This document shows, piece by piece, positions 29,524-38,016 of a stretch of DNA of 64,000 nucleotides. The notes below the pieces were generated by a model. The model worked only from the letters and a program-made list of their open reading frames with translations, ran no database searches and was not told the DNA's origin. Each line of letters begins with the position of its first letter. Positions within the stretch are counted from its first letter, which is position 1. This stretch comes from Pseudomonas sp. WJP1 (lineage in GTDB: Bacteria; Pseudomonadota; Gammaproteobacteria; Pseudomonadales; Pseudomonadaceae), in assembly GCF_028471945.1 (NCBI RefSeq), contig NZ_CP110128.1, positions 1,600,501 through 1,664,500 of the forward strand, written 5' to 3'. The position numbers were made by a program, and so were the translations under genes.

Positions 29524-30297
29524 ATGAAACGACTAGAAGGTAAAAGCGCGCTGGTGACTGGCTCCGCCCGAGGCATTGGACGTACTTTTGCGCAGGCTTA
29601 CATTCGTGAAGGGGCAATGGTCGCTATTGCTGATATTGATTTGGAGCGCGCTCAAGCTACTGCTGACGAGTTAGGGCCTAACGCTTATGCAGTTGAAATG
29701 GACGTGACCAACCAGGCCTCTATCGATGGCGCAATTGGCGCCGTGATTGCCCAGACGGGTAAGTTGGATATCCTGGTAAACAATGCAGCGTTATTCGATC
29801 TTGCTCCCATTACCGAAATCACCCGCGAGAGTTATGAGCGCCTGTTTTCGATCAACGTATCGGGAACACTATTCACCTTGCAGGCAGCGGCACGCCAGAT
29901 GATCAGTCAGGGACATGGCGGGAAGATAATCAATATGGCCAGTCAGGCGGGTCGCAGAGGGGAGACGCTTGTCGCCGTGTACTGTGCGAGCAAAGCAGCT
30001 GTGATCAGTCTTACGCAATCAGCAGGTCTCAATCTGATCAAGCATGGGATCAATGTGAATGCCATAGCTCCAGGGGTTGTCGATGGCGAGCACTGGGATG
30101 GCGTCGACGCAATGTTTGCCAAATATGAAAATCGACCGTTGGGTGAAAAGAAAAGGCTTGTGGGGCAGGAGGTGCCTTTTGGTCGTATGGGCACAGCAGA
30201 TGATCTAACGGGAATGGCTGTTTTTCTCGCGTCATCGGAGAGTGAGTACGTTGTAGCTCAGACTTACAATGTCGATGGGGGGAACTGGATGAGCTGA
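29524..30297 (+). CDS. Short-chain sorbitol (L-iditol 2-) dehydrogenase, SmoS-like
   Basis: A 257-residue classical SDR with TGSARGIG cofactor loop, NNAA, catalytic Ser (NMASQAG), YxxxK (YCASKAA) and the C-terminus QTYNVDGGNWMS. It is very similar in remembered sequence to the Rhodobacter SmoS sorbitol dehydrogenase, with the distinctive APGVVDGEHWDGVDA segment. It would oxidise D-sorbitol (or galactitol/L-iditol) to the ketose with NAD. It replaces the long-chain mannitol dehydrogenase MtlD expected at this position in the mannitol operon, which is why I read the locus as a sorbitol-type variant. An AAAGG-type signal lies ahead of the ATG. Confidence 0.9.
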   Translation: MKRLEGKSALVTGSARGIGRTFAQAYIREGAMVAIADIDLERAQATADELGPNAYAVEMDVTNQASIDGAIGAVIAQTGKLDILVNNAALFDLAPITEITRESYERLFSINVSGTLFTLQAAARQMISQGHGGKIINMASQAGRRGETLVAVYCASKAAVISLTQSAGLNLIKHGINVNAIAPGVVDGEHWDGVDAMFAKYENRPLGEKKRLVGQEVPFGRMGTADDLTGMAVFLASSESEYVVAQTYNVDGGNWMS

Positions 30298-30330
30298 TGT
30301 CTTGCCATCGCGATAATTGGTTGTGTTGCG

Positions 30331-30368
30331 CCTTCAGCGGTATCGATGTAAGCCGATACCGCTGAAGG
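30331..30368. terminator. Long hairpin between convergent sorbitol operon and porin gene
   Basis: Perfect 15-base arms CCTTCAGCGGTATCG (30331-30345) and CGATACCGCTGAAGG (30354-30368) with an eight-base loop. T runs are weak, but the position between two convergent genes supports bidirectional termination. Confidence 0.7.
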
Positions 30369-30394
30369 TTGCTGCTTGCCTTTCGATATCAACA

Positions 30395-31690
30395 CTACAA
30401 CAACGAGATCGGGTAGCTGATGAAAAGCCGGTTTTCGTCAAATTCGTTGGTGCTGAAGTTTCTGCGAATACTCGCGTTTCGCCACTTCACGGTGAGGTTT
30501 TTCAAGGCACCTGACTGAACGATATAGGCCAACTCCGATTCGCGGCCCCATTCCTTGCCGTCGGTGATAGTGCCGGTGTGCACGTTATCACCGCTGATAT
30601 AGCGGTTCATCATCGTTAGGCCCGGGACACCCACTGCAACGAAGTTAAAGTCATGGCGAACCTGCCATGAATGCTCCTGCGCGTTGTCGTAGCTGGAGTT
30701 GTAGCTGTCGTTCGCCAGTGTGCCGCCACTGGAGCCGTTGACCCGCATCCAGGCGCTATCTCCAGTGAGCTTTTGCAGACCCACGTAAAAGGTGTTGCCA
30801 CCCAGTTTGGCGGAAAACAGGCCGAAGACGGTCTTGTTGTCCAAGTCGCCGGCCAGGCTGGCACCATTTTCCTTGCCCGTGAAAAAGCCCATGTTGGCGC
30901 CCAGTACCCAGTCACCCACAGGCTGGCTGTGGGTGAGGCTGAAGTACTGTTGTTGATAGATGTCCTTGAGTTCGTCGTACCAGGCACCAACCGTCGTTCG
31001 TTTGTCGTTGAAGGTGTATTCACCGCCGCCGAAGTTGAATCGGTCGGAGGTGAACGCGGCTTTACCGTTCATGGACATGTCTTCCATGCTGGCGTCATTG
31101 CGCGGGCTGTTCTGCCGGATTTGACCGCCATACAACGACAACCCGCCGATCTCCTGGGAGGTTATCTGCGCGCCTTGAAAGGTCTGCGGCAACGAGCGGC
31201 CGTCATCCGAACGCAGAATGGGAAGGGTGCTGACCCATTCGCCTACTTTAACGACGGTTTTTGAGACCTTGGCCTTGGCCGCCACCCCGAGCCGTCCAAA
31301 GTTGTCGGCCGGGCGCCCGTCATCATGGATCGGCAAAAGCTGTGTGCCTCCGGTGCCTTTGCCCCCATCGAGCTTCTGCGAGTACAGCCCCAGCACATCA
31401 ACCCCGAAACCTATCGGGCCTTGGGTATAACCGGAGCGGGTATCGAGGATAAAGTTTTGTGTCCACTCCTCAGCTTTGTTCTGTGGTGCGGCGGCAGTCG
31501 GGTAGGCGGGATTGACGAAGTTACGATTTATATAGGCGTTGCGCAGATTGAGCGTGGCGGTCGCGCCCTCGATGAAACCGCTGTTTTCATCGGCATGAAC
31601 GACTGTCGCCGAGCCGGCACTGATTGCCAGGGCCAGGCTGATTAATGAGTAATGTGCGGGAACGTTACGGCGAAAAACAGTGTGATGCAT
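30395..31690 (-). CDS. OprD-family outer-membrane porin (first of two)
   Basis: A 431-residue OprD-family porin: signal peptide ending SAGSATVVHA, then GFIEGATATLNLRNAYINR, EEWTQNFILDTRSGYTQGPIGFGVD, and the LPQTFQGAQ segment typical of the family, finishing in a hydrophobic last strand. OprD-type channels take up specific carboxylates or amino acids. Its neighbours (dehydroquinase, MHS carrier) suggest a cyclic hydroxy acid such as quinate or shikimate, but the ligand is not determinable from sequence. Confidence 0.92.
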   Translation of the reverse strand: MHHTVFRRNVPAHYSLISLALAISAGSATVVHADENSGFIEGATATLNLRNAYINRNFVNPAYPTAAAPQNKAEEWTQNFILDTRSGYTQGPIGFGVDVLGLYSQKLDGGKGTGGTQLLPIHDDGRPADNFGRLGVAAKAKVSKTVVKVGEWVSTLPILRSDDGRSLPQTFQGAQITSQEIGGLSLYGGQIRQNSPRNDASMEDMSMNGKAAFTSDRFNFGGGEYTFNDKRTTVGAWYDELKDIYQQQYFSLTHSQPVGDWVLGANMGFFTGKENGASLAGDLDNKTVFGLFSAKLGGNTFYVGLQKLTGDSAWMRVNGSSGGTLANDSYNSSYDNAQEHSWQVRHDFNFVAVGVPGLTMMNRYISGDNVHTGTITDGKEWGRESELAYIVQSGALKNLTVKWRNASIRRNFSTNEFDENRLFISYPISLL

Positions 31691-31821
31691 GTTGGTTTTC
31701 TCGCATTCAATTATTATTTTTTTGGCAGTTTTTTACAGCCGGCAACTGAATTTCAGGCGCAGGCGGCTCTGGCAACAATCTGCCGAGAGACCGCCGTGTA
31801 AGCGTTTAGCGAAGGGGGGTA

Positions 31822-32277
31822 TTAGCTGTTGGACACCTGGCGACGCAGCAGGTCGTCAATGGCCCGGATGGCGAGGGGATAACCGTCGGCCCCCATGCCG
31901 CAGATCACGGCATTGACCACGCCAGACATGATTGAGTGACGATGCAGCTCGTCACGCGCATGGATGTTCGACAGATGCAGTTCAATCAGCGGTGTACTGA
32001 GCAGCTTCAGGGCATCGAGCACCGGGATCGAGTGAAACGAAAAACCGGCCGGGTTAATGATCAATGCTGCGCCTTGCTCAAAAGCCTCTTGAATCCAGTC
32101 GACCATCACGCCTTCGTGGTTGGTCTGGCGAAAGTCGCATACCAGGTCAAGTTCCTCAGCGAGCCTTTCACTGCGTTGACGAATCTGATCGAGCGTGGTG
32201 TGACCGTAGATGTGCGGCTCACGACGACCCAACAGGTTCAAATTAGGGCCGTTAAGGATGAAGACGGTGCGGTTCAT
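31822..32277 (-). CDS. aroQ: Type II 3-dehydroquinate dehydratase
   Basis: A 151-residue type II dehydroquinase with NGPNLNLLGRREPHIYG (catalytic Tyr of the flexible lid), QTNHEG, INPAGFSFHS and the active-site His in LSNIHARDELHRHS. It interconverts 3-dehydroquinate and 3-dehydroshikimate. The usual biosynthetic aroQ of Pseudomonas lies upstream of accBC. This copy, beside a porin and a carrier, is probably the catabolic or accessory paralogue. The carrier gene starts upstream of it with 15 bases between, so both are one leftward transcript. Confidence 0.92.
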   Translation of the reverse strand: MNRTVFILNGPNLNLLGRREPHIYGHTTLDQIRQRSERLAEELDLVCDFRQTNHEGVMVDWIQEAFEQGAALIINPAGFSFHSIPVLDALKLLSTPLIELHLSNIHARDELHRHSIMSGVVNAVICGMGADGYPLAIRAIDDLLRRQVSNS

Positions 32278-32292
32278 GGTCGTCCTGCTGCG

Positions 32293-33648
32293 TTATTTGG
32301 AAAGAAGGGCTGGAGCGGCAGAATCGGCCGCGTCAGATGCCGCGACGGCGTTCAAGTCGATGCCGCGGGTTTCAGGGCCGATGACGATCATGGCCAGTGA
32401 GATCAGGTTGATCACGGCGCACAGCGTCACCAGAGGCCACGGTGAGTTGTTCGACTGGGCCATCAAATAGACCGCGATCATTGGCATTGGGCCGCCGATC
32501 ACCAGGTTGGCCCCGGTGTAGGCCAGTGCGGAACCCGAATAACGAACTTGAGTCGGGAACGCTTCGGCGAATGCCACTGGCTGGATGCCGCTCTGGAATT
32601 GGGTGAAACCCAGGAACAACCCCATGATTGCCATGATGGCGGGAACGTTCAGCGTGTTGAGGATCGGGAAGTACACGAACAGGATCAGCAAGGTCATGCA
32701 CGAACCCAGAGCCAGCGCTTTTTTGCGGCCCCAGCGATCCGCGAGGTAACCACCGGCCAACGCACCGAAAATCGCGCAGACGTTTGCCACCATCAGCGAC
32801 ATGAAACCCGTCTGCTGGCTAAAGCCCAGGTGCTTGGTCAGGTAGCTGAGGGAAAAGATCACGATCAGATAGAACAGCGCAGCAGGCGAGCAGAAGAACA
32901 GCATCAAGCGCAGGATGGTCTTGTAGTGGCTGCCGACGGCGGACTTGAGTGGGCTTTTTTCCTGCTTGACCGGGGTCTTTTTCAAGGCAACGAAAGCTGG
33001 GGTTTCATCGACTTTCAGGCGGATGAAGATCCCGACCACCACCAGTATGAAACTCATGAGAAAGGGAATTCGCCAGCCAAAGCTTTCGAATTGCTCACTT
33101 GAAAGCGTCGCTGCCAGGCCCATCAACACGCCGTTGGCCAATATCTGGCTAAGCGGTGAACACAGGCCCAACATGCCCGAGTAGCGTCCACGGCGATCAG
33201 GTGAGGCGTGTTCCAAGGCCATCAGTTGGGCGCCGGTGGACTCACCGCCCAGCGCGAAGCCTTGAACGATCCGCAGCAGCACCAGAAGAATCGGTGCCCA
33301 GATGCCGATCTGACCATAAGTCGGCAACAGGCCCATCAGTACCGACGCCAGACCCATCAGGGTCACGGTGGCCAGCATCAGGTTACGACGGCCCAGTTTG
33401 TCGCCGAGGTAGCCACAGGTAATCGCGCCCAATGGGCGAGCGGCCAGACCAACTCCGAAGGTTGCCAGCGAGGCCAGCAGGCCGGCTGTTGGCTCCATCG
33501 CCGGGAAAAACAGCTTAGGCAAAATGGTTGCCGATATCGCGCCGTACAGGGTGAAGTCAAACCACTCCAGGGCAGTGCCAATGGTCGCGGCTGTCACCGC
33601 TTTGCGAGGCATGCGCGAATCATGAGTCTCGTGACTGGTTGTGATCAT
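32293..33648 (-). CDS. MFS carrier, metabolite:H+ symporter (ShiA/MHS) type
   Basis: A 451-residue twelve-span transporter. The N-terminus ATIGTALEWFDFTLYGAISA and GYLGDKLGRRNLM motif A identify the MHS branch that includes shikimate, alpha-ketoglutarate and proline/betaine symporters. With the dehydroquinase and OprD porin it suggests uptake of shikimate, quinate or dehydroshikimate. It is the first gene of the leftward carrier-aroQ-porin set and is divergent from a LysR gene 166 bases away. Confidence 0.9.
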   Translation of the reverse strand: MITTSHETHDSRMPRKAVTAATIGTALEWFDFTLYGAISATILPKLFFPAMEPTAGLLASLATFGVGLAARPLGAITCGYLGDKLGRRNLMLATVTLMGLASVLMGLLPTYGQIGIWAPILLVLLRIVQGFALGGESTGAQLMALEHASPDRRGRYSGMLGLCSPLSQILANGVLMGLAATLSSEQFESFGWRIPFLMSFILVVVGIFIRLKVDETPAFVALKKTPVKQEKSPLKSAVGSHYKTILRLMLFFCSPAALFYLIVIFSLSYLTKHLGFSQQTGFMSLMVANVCAIFGALAGGYLADRWGRKKALALGSCMTLLILFVYFPILNTLNVPAIMAIMGLFLGFTQFQSGIQPVAFAEAFPTQVRYSGSALAYTGANLVIGGPMPMIAVYLMAQSNNSPWPLVTLCAVINLISLAMIVIGPETRGIDLNAVAASDAADSAAPALLSK

Positions 33649-33786
33649 AAGGTGCTCGTCATTGTTTTTATGGTGTCGGGATACCCATACGATTCCGCTC
33701 GGGCAATGCAGGGAGCACGAATCGTCGAAGTGGGTAGACGTTAACGCATCTTGCTTGCAGAATAATTATCGAAATCTGCACAAATA

Positions 33787-33803
33787 CATAAGCCAACCTT
33801 ATG
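33787..33803. promoter_or_regulatory. 17-base palindrome in the carrier/LysR divergent region
   Basis: CATAAG and CTTATG flank CCAAC, giving ATAAG-N5-CTTAT, a T-N11-A-like LysR box. It lies 10 bases before the LysR start codon (33814), where binding would also repress the regulator itself. The same CTTATG word recurs over the start codon. Confidence 0.5.
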
Positions 33804-33813
33804 AGTAAGCCTT

Positions 33814-34698
33814 ATGGAACTGCGACATCTGAAGGCCTTTGTCGTCGCGGCCGACCTCCAGCACTTCAGCAAGGCCGCCGAGCAGCTGGGCATTGCGCAA
33901 CCGGCCCTCAGTCAATTGATGCGAACCCTTGAATCAGAGTTAGGTCTTGCACTGTTCAGGCGCGAGAACCGTGGCGTGGCATTGACGGCTGCCGGCCTGG
34001 CGTTTCTGCCCCATGCCAGGCAATCCATTGAGTCTAGCGACCTGGCGATTGCGGCTGCGCGGCGTGCGAGGAGGGGTGAAGTCGGTGAAATCAACATCGG
34101 CTACCACTCGGCATTGTTCGAGGCCAATTTGCCGCAATTGCTACGGCACTACTTCAGTACTTTTCCCGAAGTCAAAGTATCGCTGGTCGATGCGGGTATC
34201 CGTGCGCAGTTTGAAATGTTGCTCGATCACAAGCTTGATCTGGCATTTGCAAGGGTGTTCAAGGATCACCTTCCTGACCGTTTACGCACCCATCATTTCA
34301 GTCAGTCAAATCTCGTCCTGCTCATGCCAGACAACCATGAACTGGCAGAACGCTTTACCGGGGAATTGGCTAGCCTGCGGCACGAGAAGTTCGTCTTCCT
34401 CCAGGATACTGCTGGTATCGGGCTGACCTCACATACGCTTCAAGCGTGCCGACAGAATCAACTGCATCCCGAGAACATCATGTATGTGCCTTCGTTGATG
34501 AGCATCCCGGGACTGGTCGCAGCGGGTATTGGTTTAAGTATCGTGCCGGAAACGATGACCCGACTGACGATGCCAGGCGTGCGGATAATCCCGTTGGCTC
34601 AGCCGGAAATGGTCAGTGAGCTTTCTCTGATTTCGCGCATTGATGAGCGTTCCAGCGCAGTGCTGCATTTCATCGAAGAAGCTCATGGCTGGGGTTGA
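33814..34698 (+). CDS. LysR-family regulator of the adjacent carrier-aroQ-porin set
   Basis: A 294-residue LysR-type regulator with an N-terminal MELRHLKAFVVAADLQHFSKAAEQLGIAQ helix-turn-helix (family signature) and a two-lobe effector domain from about residue 92. It is divergent from the MHS carrier and so is its most likely regulator. The effector would be a pathway substrate. Next to it on the right is a decayed region. Confidence 0.9.
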   Translation: MELRHLKAFVVAADLQHFSKAAEQLGIAQPALSQLMRTLESELGLALFRRENRGVALTAAGLAFLPHARQSIESSDLAIAAARRARRGEVGEINIGYHSALFEANLPQLLRHYFSTFPEVKVSLVDAGIRAQFEMLLDHKLDLAFARVFKDHLPDRLRTHHFSQSNLVLLMPDNHELAERFTGELASLRHEKFVFLQDTAGIGLTSHTLQACRQNQLHPENIMYVPSLMSIPGLVAAGIGLSIVPETMTRLTMPGVRIIPLAQPEMVSELSLISRIDERSSAVLHFIEEAHGWG

Positions 34699-34813
34699 TG
34701 CTTGGCATGGCAATCACGACTGACTTATGGCGCTGGGTCTGGAATTTCCTGGCCCGTCACGCGCTTTTCGCGTGGTAACGTTGCTTTCTGAGATCAATTC
34801 AGCGGTTATTACT

Positions 34814-35038
34814 CTAAATGGAAAAATTCAACGCACCTGCTAAACAAAGCCACGCAAGGTAAGGAAACAGGATCAAGCCGGTGATCACGTCAAGCCGCAA
34901 AGCCATCACCACCATTACCGCGACCACCAGCCAGAGCAGCGTCAGGATCAGCATGCTGGCGAGTATGCGTTGCGCGCCGAAAAACAGCGGTGTCCATAGG
35001 GTATTAAGCGCAATCTGCGCAGCCCGTAAAGCCAGCAC
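34814..35038 (-). pseudogene. Truncated TspO/MBR-family gene (C-terminal half only)
   Basis: The leftward frame encodes about 74 residues, AAQIALNTLWTPLFFGAQ..., LLWLVVAVMVV..., LFPYLAWLCLAGALNFSI, which is the C-terminal three-span part of a tryptophan-rich sensory protein. The N-terminal spans are missing: immediately upstream (35039 on) the DNA is unrelated. A stop occurs after FSI, shortly before the usual end. TspO binds porphyrins and cholesterol-like molecules in membranes. Confidence 0.7.
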
Positions 35039-35051
35039 TACCTGACTACGG

Positions 35052-35129
35052 GATCAGACACTGATCGCCATCGACTCCGGTGCCAATATCAATTTCGACT
35101 CTTTACGGCATGTGGCCGAACGCGCCGCA
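35052..35129 (+). pseudogene. Threonine dehydratase (IlvA) fragment
   Basis: 26 codons read DQTLIAIDSGANINFDSLRH... then VAERAA, which corresponds to the SGAN(I/M)NFDRLRHVAERA segment of threonine ammonia-lyase (loop ahead of its regulatory domain). No start, and a stop lies just upstream; the frame diverges after AERAA. It abuts the truncated tspO, so a deletion or recombination joined two unrelated genes here. Confidence 0.65.
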
Positions 35130-35426
35130 AGGAGTTCTCAGGCAGAGCATCATCCAAAGCGTAATCAACCGCCTCACAATCTGGCCCAAAATTCTTCGGG
35201 AGATGTCGTCCTCGCCTACCTTCTTGCCGATGAAATAATCGGGGGCCAGCAAGGGTGGAACATTGGGGTGGAGGTGGCACAGAAGAAACTGAGCCTGGAC
35301 ATGTATCAGCATCTGCTCACAGACAGCCATGCTAACTGAGTGCAGTTGTACAGCCTCGATGAGGGGCGCAACATGCACGAAGGAGTTTGATAGGCCTCGA
35401 TGTTTGACGCTTCACTCTCGAACATC
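35130..35426. other. Decayed stretch, no functional gene recognised
   Basis: About 300 bases without a gene I can support. On the leftward strand there is a stretch reading LAPDYFIGKKVGEDDISRRI, which looks coding in style and may be another gene remnant, but I could not place its family. Confidence 0.4.
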
Positions 35427-35450
35427 AAAAAGGCCACCTGAAGGGTGGCC
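35427..35450 (-). terminator. Intrinsic terminator of the SMP-30/MFS operon
   Basis: GGCCACC and GGTGGCC (35432-35450) form a stem with a five-base loop; reading leftward it runs into five T residues. It lies 35 bases after the MFS stop at 35485. Confidence 0.8.
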
Positions 35451-35484
35451 ACGAGATTGAATTTGATGGGCTTACTGCCAACCA

Positions 35485-36825
35485 TCAGGCAGTGCTGGCG
35501 GCCACCCGATGATTCTCCGGTTTTTGTCGAGCGGGATCTCCCAGCCAAACCATCAGGCATGTCCCCACCAAAAGTATTGCCGCCACTGCGAAGAAAGGCA
35601 TCGAGTAGCTATGGGTGGCATCCTTGATCAGGCCAATCATGAAGGGGCCGGTAAATCCGCCGAGGTTGCCGATCGAGACAATCATTGCAAGGCCACCCGC
35701 AGCGGCGCGCCCCGTGAGGAAGGTTGACGGGATTGCCCAGAACGTCGCCTGGAAGGACAGGATGCTCGCGACGGTTAAGCAGAGGCAGGCAATCTTCAAG
35801 ACCGGATGCTCGATCAATGCCGCCGCGACAAGCCCCGCGGCAGCCATTGCCAAAGCGCCCACCACATAAGGCAAGCGTTGACTGCTGCGATTGGCCAGGC
35901 GAGCCCACAGGGTCATGGCAATCGCACCGAGCAGATAGGGGAGGGCCACGACCAGGCTCACCATGCCGCTGGCGATGCCGAGGCTCTTGATGATTTGCGG
36001 GAGCCAGATGCCTATACCAATTGAGCCTACGATGCAGCAGAAATTGACCGCTGCAAGCGTGAAGACCTTTGGATTCGTCAATGCTGCGCGCAGGGTATTG
36101 CCGTGGGAAGCACTGATGTCCTTTTGTTCTTGAGACAAGCGATTGCTCAGCCATGCTTTTTCCCGAGCGGACAGCCACTTGGCCTTTGCCGGGGAGTCGA
36201 CGAGCAGGAACAGGCAAGCGATGCCGAGGACCACTGCGGGCATCGCTTCGGTCACCAGCAGCAGCTGCCAGTTTTTCAGGCCCATCACCCCATGCAATTC
36301 GAGCAGCCAGCCCGATAGAGGCGAACCGACAATGTTGGCGACCGGTATTCCGAGCAGGAAAGCGGCGGTCGCCTTGGCTCGCCATTTACCCGGGAACCAG
36401 TAGGTGAAGTACAAGTACACGCCAGGCGTGAATCCGGCTTCGGCTAGCCCGAGCAGGAAGCGCGCGATGCTGAAACTGATCGGGCCGGTGGCGAAAGCCG
36501 TGGCCATGGAGATGAGTCCCCAGGTGATCATGATCCGGGCTATCCAGACTCGAGCGCCAAAACGTTGCATCAGGAGATTGCTGGGAATTTCGAACATGAA
36601 ATACCCAAAGAAGAACAAACCCGCGGCCCAACCAAACATCGTCGCAGTGAGCCCCAAATCCTGGTTCATGCTGATGGCAGCAAAACCGACGTTTGTTCGA
36701 TCGAGATAGCTGATTACATAGCAAAGAAAGATGAAAGGAATGATTCGCCACAGTATGCGGCGCATCAAGCGTTCGCCCTCGGCTTCGCTGATGGGCGCCA
36801 GGCCTGTCGTGTTTTCGTTGGTCAT
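35485..36825 (-). CDS. MFS carrier, anion:cation symporter (ACS) type
   Basis: A 446-residue twelve-span transporter of the ACS branch (hexuronate, phthalate and tartrate carriers): RILWRIIPFIFLCYVISYLDRTNVGFA, then GYFMFEIPSNL and RIWIARIMITWG-like segments are the family marks (here VWIARIMITWGLISMATAF). It imports an organic anion, perhaps the substrate handled by the SMP-30 lactonase whose gene lies 44 bases upstream in the same transcript. Two further carriers of the same region (42202 and 45587) may serve other intermediates. Confidence 0.9.
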   Translation of the reverse strand: MTNENTTGLAPISEAEGERLMRRILWRIIPFIFLCYVISYLDRTNVGFAAISMNQDLGLTATMFGWAAGLFFFGYFMFEIPSNLLMQRFGARVWIARIMITWGLISMATAFATGPISFSIARFLLGLAEAGFTPGVYLYFTYWFPGKWRAKATAAFLLGIPVANIVGSPLSGWLLELHGVMGLKNWQLLLVTEAMPAVVLGIACLFLLVDSPAKAKWLSAREKAWLSNRLSQEQKDISASHGNTLRAALTNPKVFTLAAVNFCCIVGSIGIGIWLPQIIKSLGIASGMVSLVVALPYLLGAIAMTLWARLANRSSQRLPYVVGALAMAAAGLVAAALIEHPVLKIACLCLTVASILSFQATFWAIPSTFLTGRAAAGGLAMIVSIGNLGGFTGPFMIGLIKDATHSYSMPFFAVAAILLVGTCLMVWLGDPARQKPENHRVAASTA

Positions 36826-36869
36826 GTCGTCACTTCTTTTGTAGTTGTTGTGTGAGCTGCACTTTGGTT

Positions 36870-37790
36870 TCAGCTGTGGGAGTACATCGCTGATCCCGGT
36901 GTCGAGGTGCGTACCTGAAGAATGCTTCCTGTCTCGGACTCGGTGATGAACAGTGTCCGGCCATCCTCGCCGCCGAACGCCAGGTTGGTATTGCTGATGC
37001 CGGCGCAGGAGACAATGCGCTGCAGGGGTTCTGCGACTTTCGAGAGCTTCCAGACCGAGCCGAAACCGGTATGGGCAATGTAGAGATTGCTATCTGCATC
37101 GATGGCTAGACCATCGGGGCCACCGAGGCCGCCGTGCAGCTGCGCGAACACTCCGACTTTGCTTGTGATCGAGCCGTTGCCCAGCGGGATTCGCCAGATC
37201 TGCTGGGCACGGGTGACGGCGACAAGGAGGTGATTGAGCCTGGGGTCGAAGACGATCCCGTTGGGGCTGGGAACAGTGCTGAGCAGGCAGGTTAGGGTGC
37301 CGTTGGTATCGAGCTTGTACACACGGCCACTGGCATCCTGCAGGCCGGTCTGGCCCTGGTCGGTGAAGTACAGGTCGCCGTTGGGCGCGAAGACGAGGTC
37401 GTTCACGCCCTTGAACCCCTCGGAGCCTGCTGATTCCAGAAATGGCTGGATATCGCCACTTTCCGGATCGAGCACCATGATTCCCCGCTTGTAGTCCGTG
37501 ATGAAGATTCGCCCGTCCTGGTGAATCTTCAGGCCGTTCGGCCAGCCGTCATAGGTACACACCAGTTCCCATTCGCCTTGAGGCGAGATCCTGAAAATCC
37601 GTCCATTCGGGATGTCCGTCACGTAGAGACGGCCTTGGCGATCAAACGAGGGGCCTTCCAAAAAAGAGTCGATTGCACGCCCCTGGCGGTTGGCATTCGC
37701 CCAGGCCGTGGGTCGAGCATTACGGAAATGATCCGGCAGGCGGGTAAAGACGGTCGTCTCAATGGTCGGCGGGGCGGCAAAAAAGCTCAT
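36870..37790 (-). CDS. SMP-30/gluconolactonase-family lactonase
   Basis: A 306-residue six-bladed beta-propeller. Metal ligands typical of SMP-30/gluconolactonase are visible: Glu in FLEGPSFDRQGRLYVTD, Asn in GVNDLVFAPNG and Asp in GPDGLAIDADSNLYIAHTG; PNGIVFDP is a second-blade signature. It would hydrolyse a lactone to a hydroxy or aldonic acid. The ATG at 37790 is preferred over the frame start at 37817 because AGGAG lies six bases before it. No signal peptide, so cytoplasmic. First gene of the leftward lactonase-MFS operon. Confidence 0.9.
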   Translation of the reverse strand: MSFFAAPPTIETTVFTRLPDHFRNARPTAWANANRQGRAIDSFLEGPSFDRQGRLYVTDIPNGRIFRISPQGEWELVCTYDGWPNGLKIHQDGRIFITDYKRGIMVLDPESGDIQPFLESAGSEGFKGVNDLVFAPNGDLYFTDQGQTGLQDASGRVYKLDTNGTLTCLLSTVPSPNGIVFDPRLNHLLVAVTRAQQIWRIPLGNGSITSKVGVFAQLHGGLGGPDGLAIDADSNLYIAHTGFGSVWKLSKVAEPLQRIVSCAGISNTNLAFGGEDGRTLFITESETGSILQVRTSTPGSAMYSHS

Positions 37791-37842
37791 GTCTGCTCCT
37801 GGCTGGGAGTCGGGCATTTTTGCCCGAAAATTGTTTTTGTTG

Positions 37843-37862
37843 TTTTAATGCAATGCCATTTC
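37843..37862 (-). promoter_or_regulatory. GGCATTGCAT element between lactonase and OprD genes
   Basis: Reading leftward, GAAATGGCATTGCATTAAAA lies 53 bases before the lactonase start and 155 bases before the OprD start. The core AATGGC(A/G)TTGCATT recurs at 39369 ahead of the ThDP enzyme and, as AACGGCGTTGCAAT, at 44668. Confidence 0.45.
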
Positions 37863-38016
37863 AAAATAAATCATTGAGCGACGAAAGGCGACTCTATTTT
37901 CGGCCGGTAAGTCGCGATCTTCGTGGGTGGCGGCGGGGGCTTGACGGGATGTCGTGTTTTCTGAGTATCTATAAAAAGAACGGCGTTTCAAAAATAATAA
38001 AATCGGAGTCCTTTGC

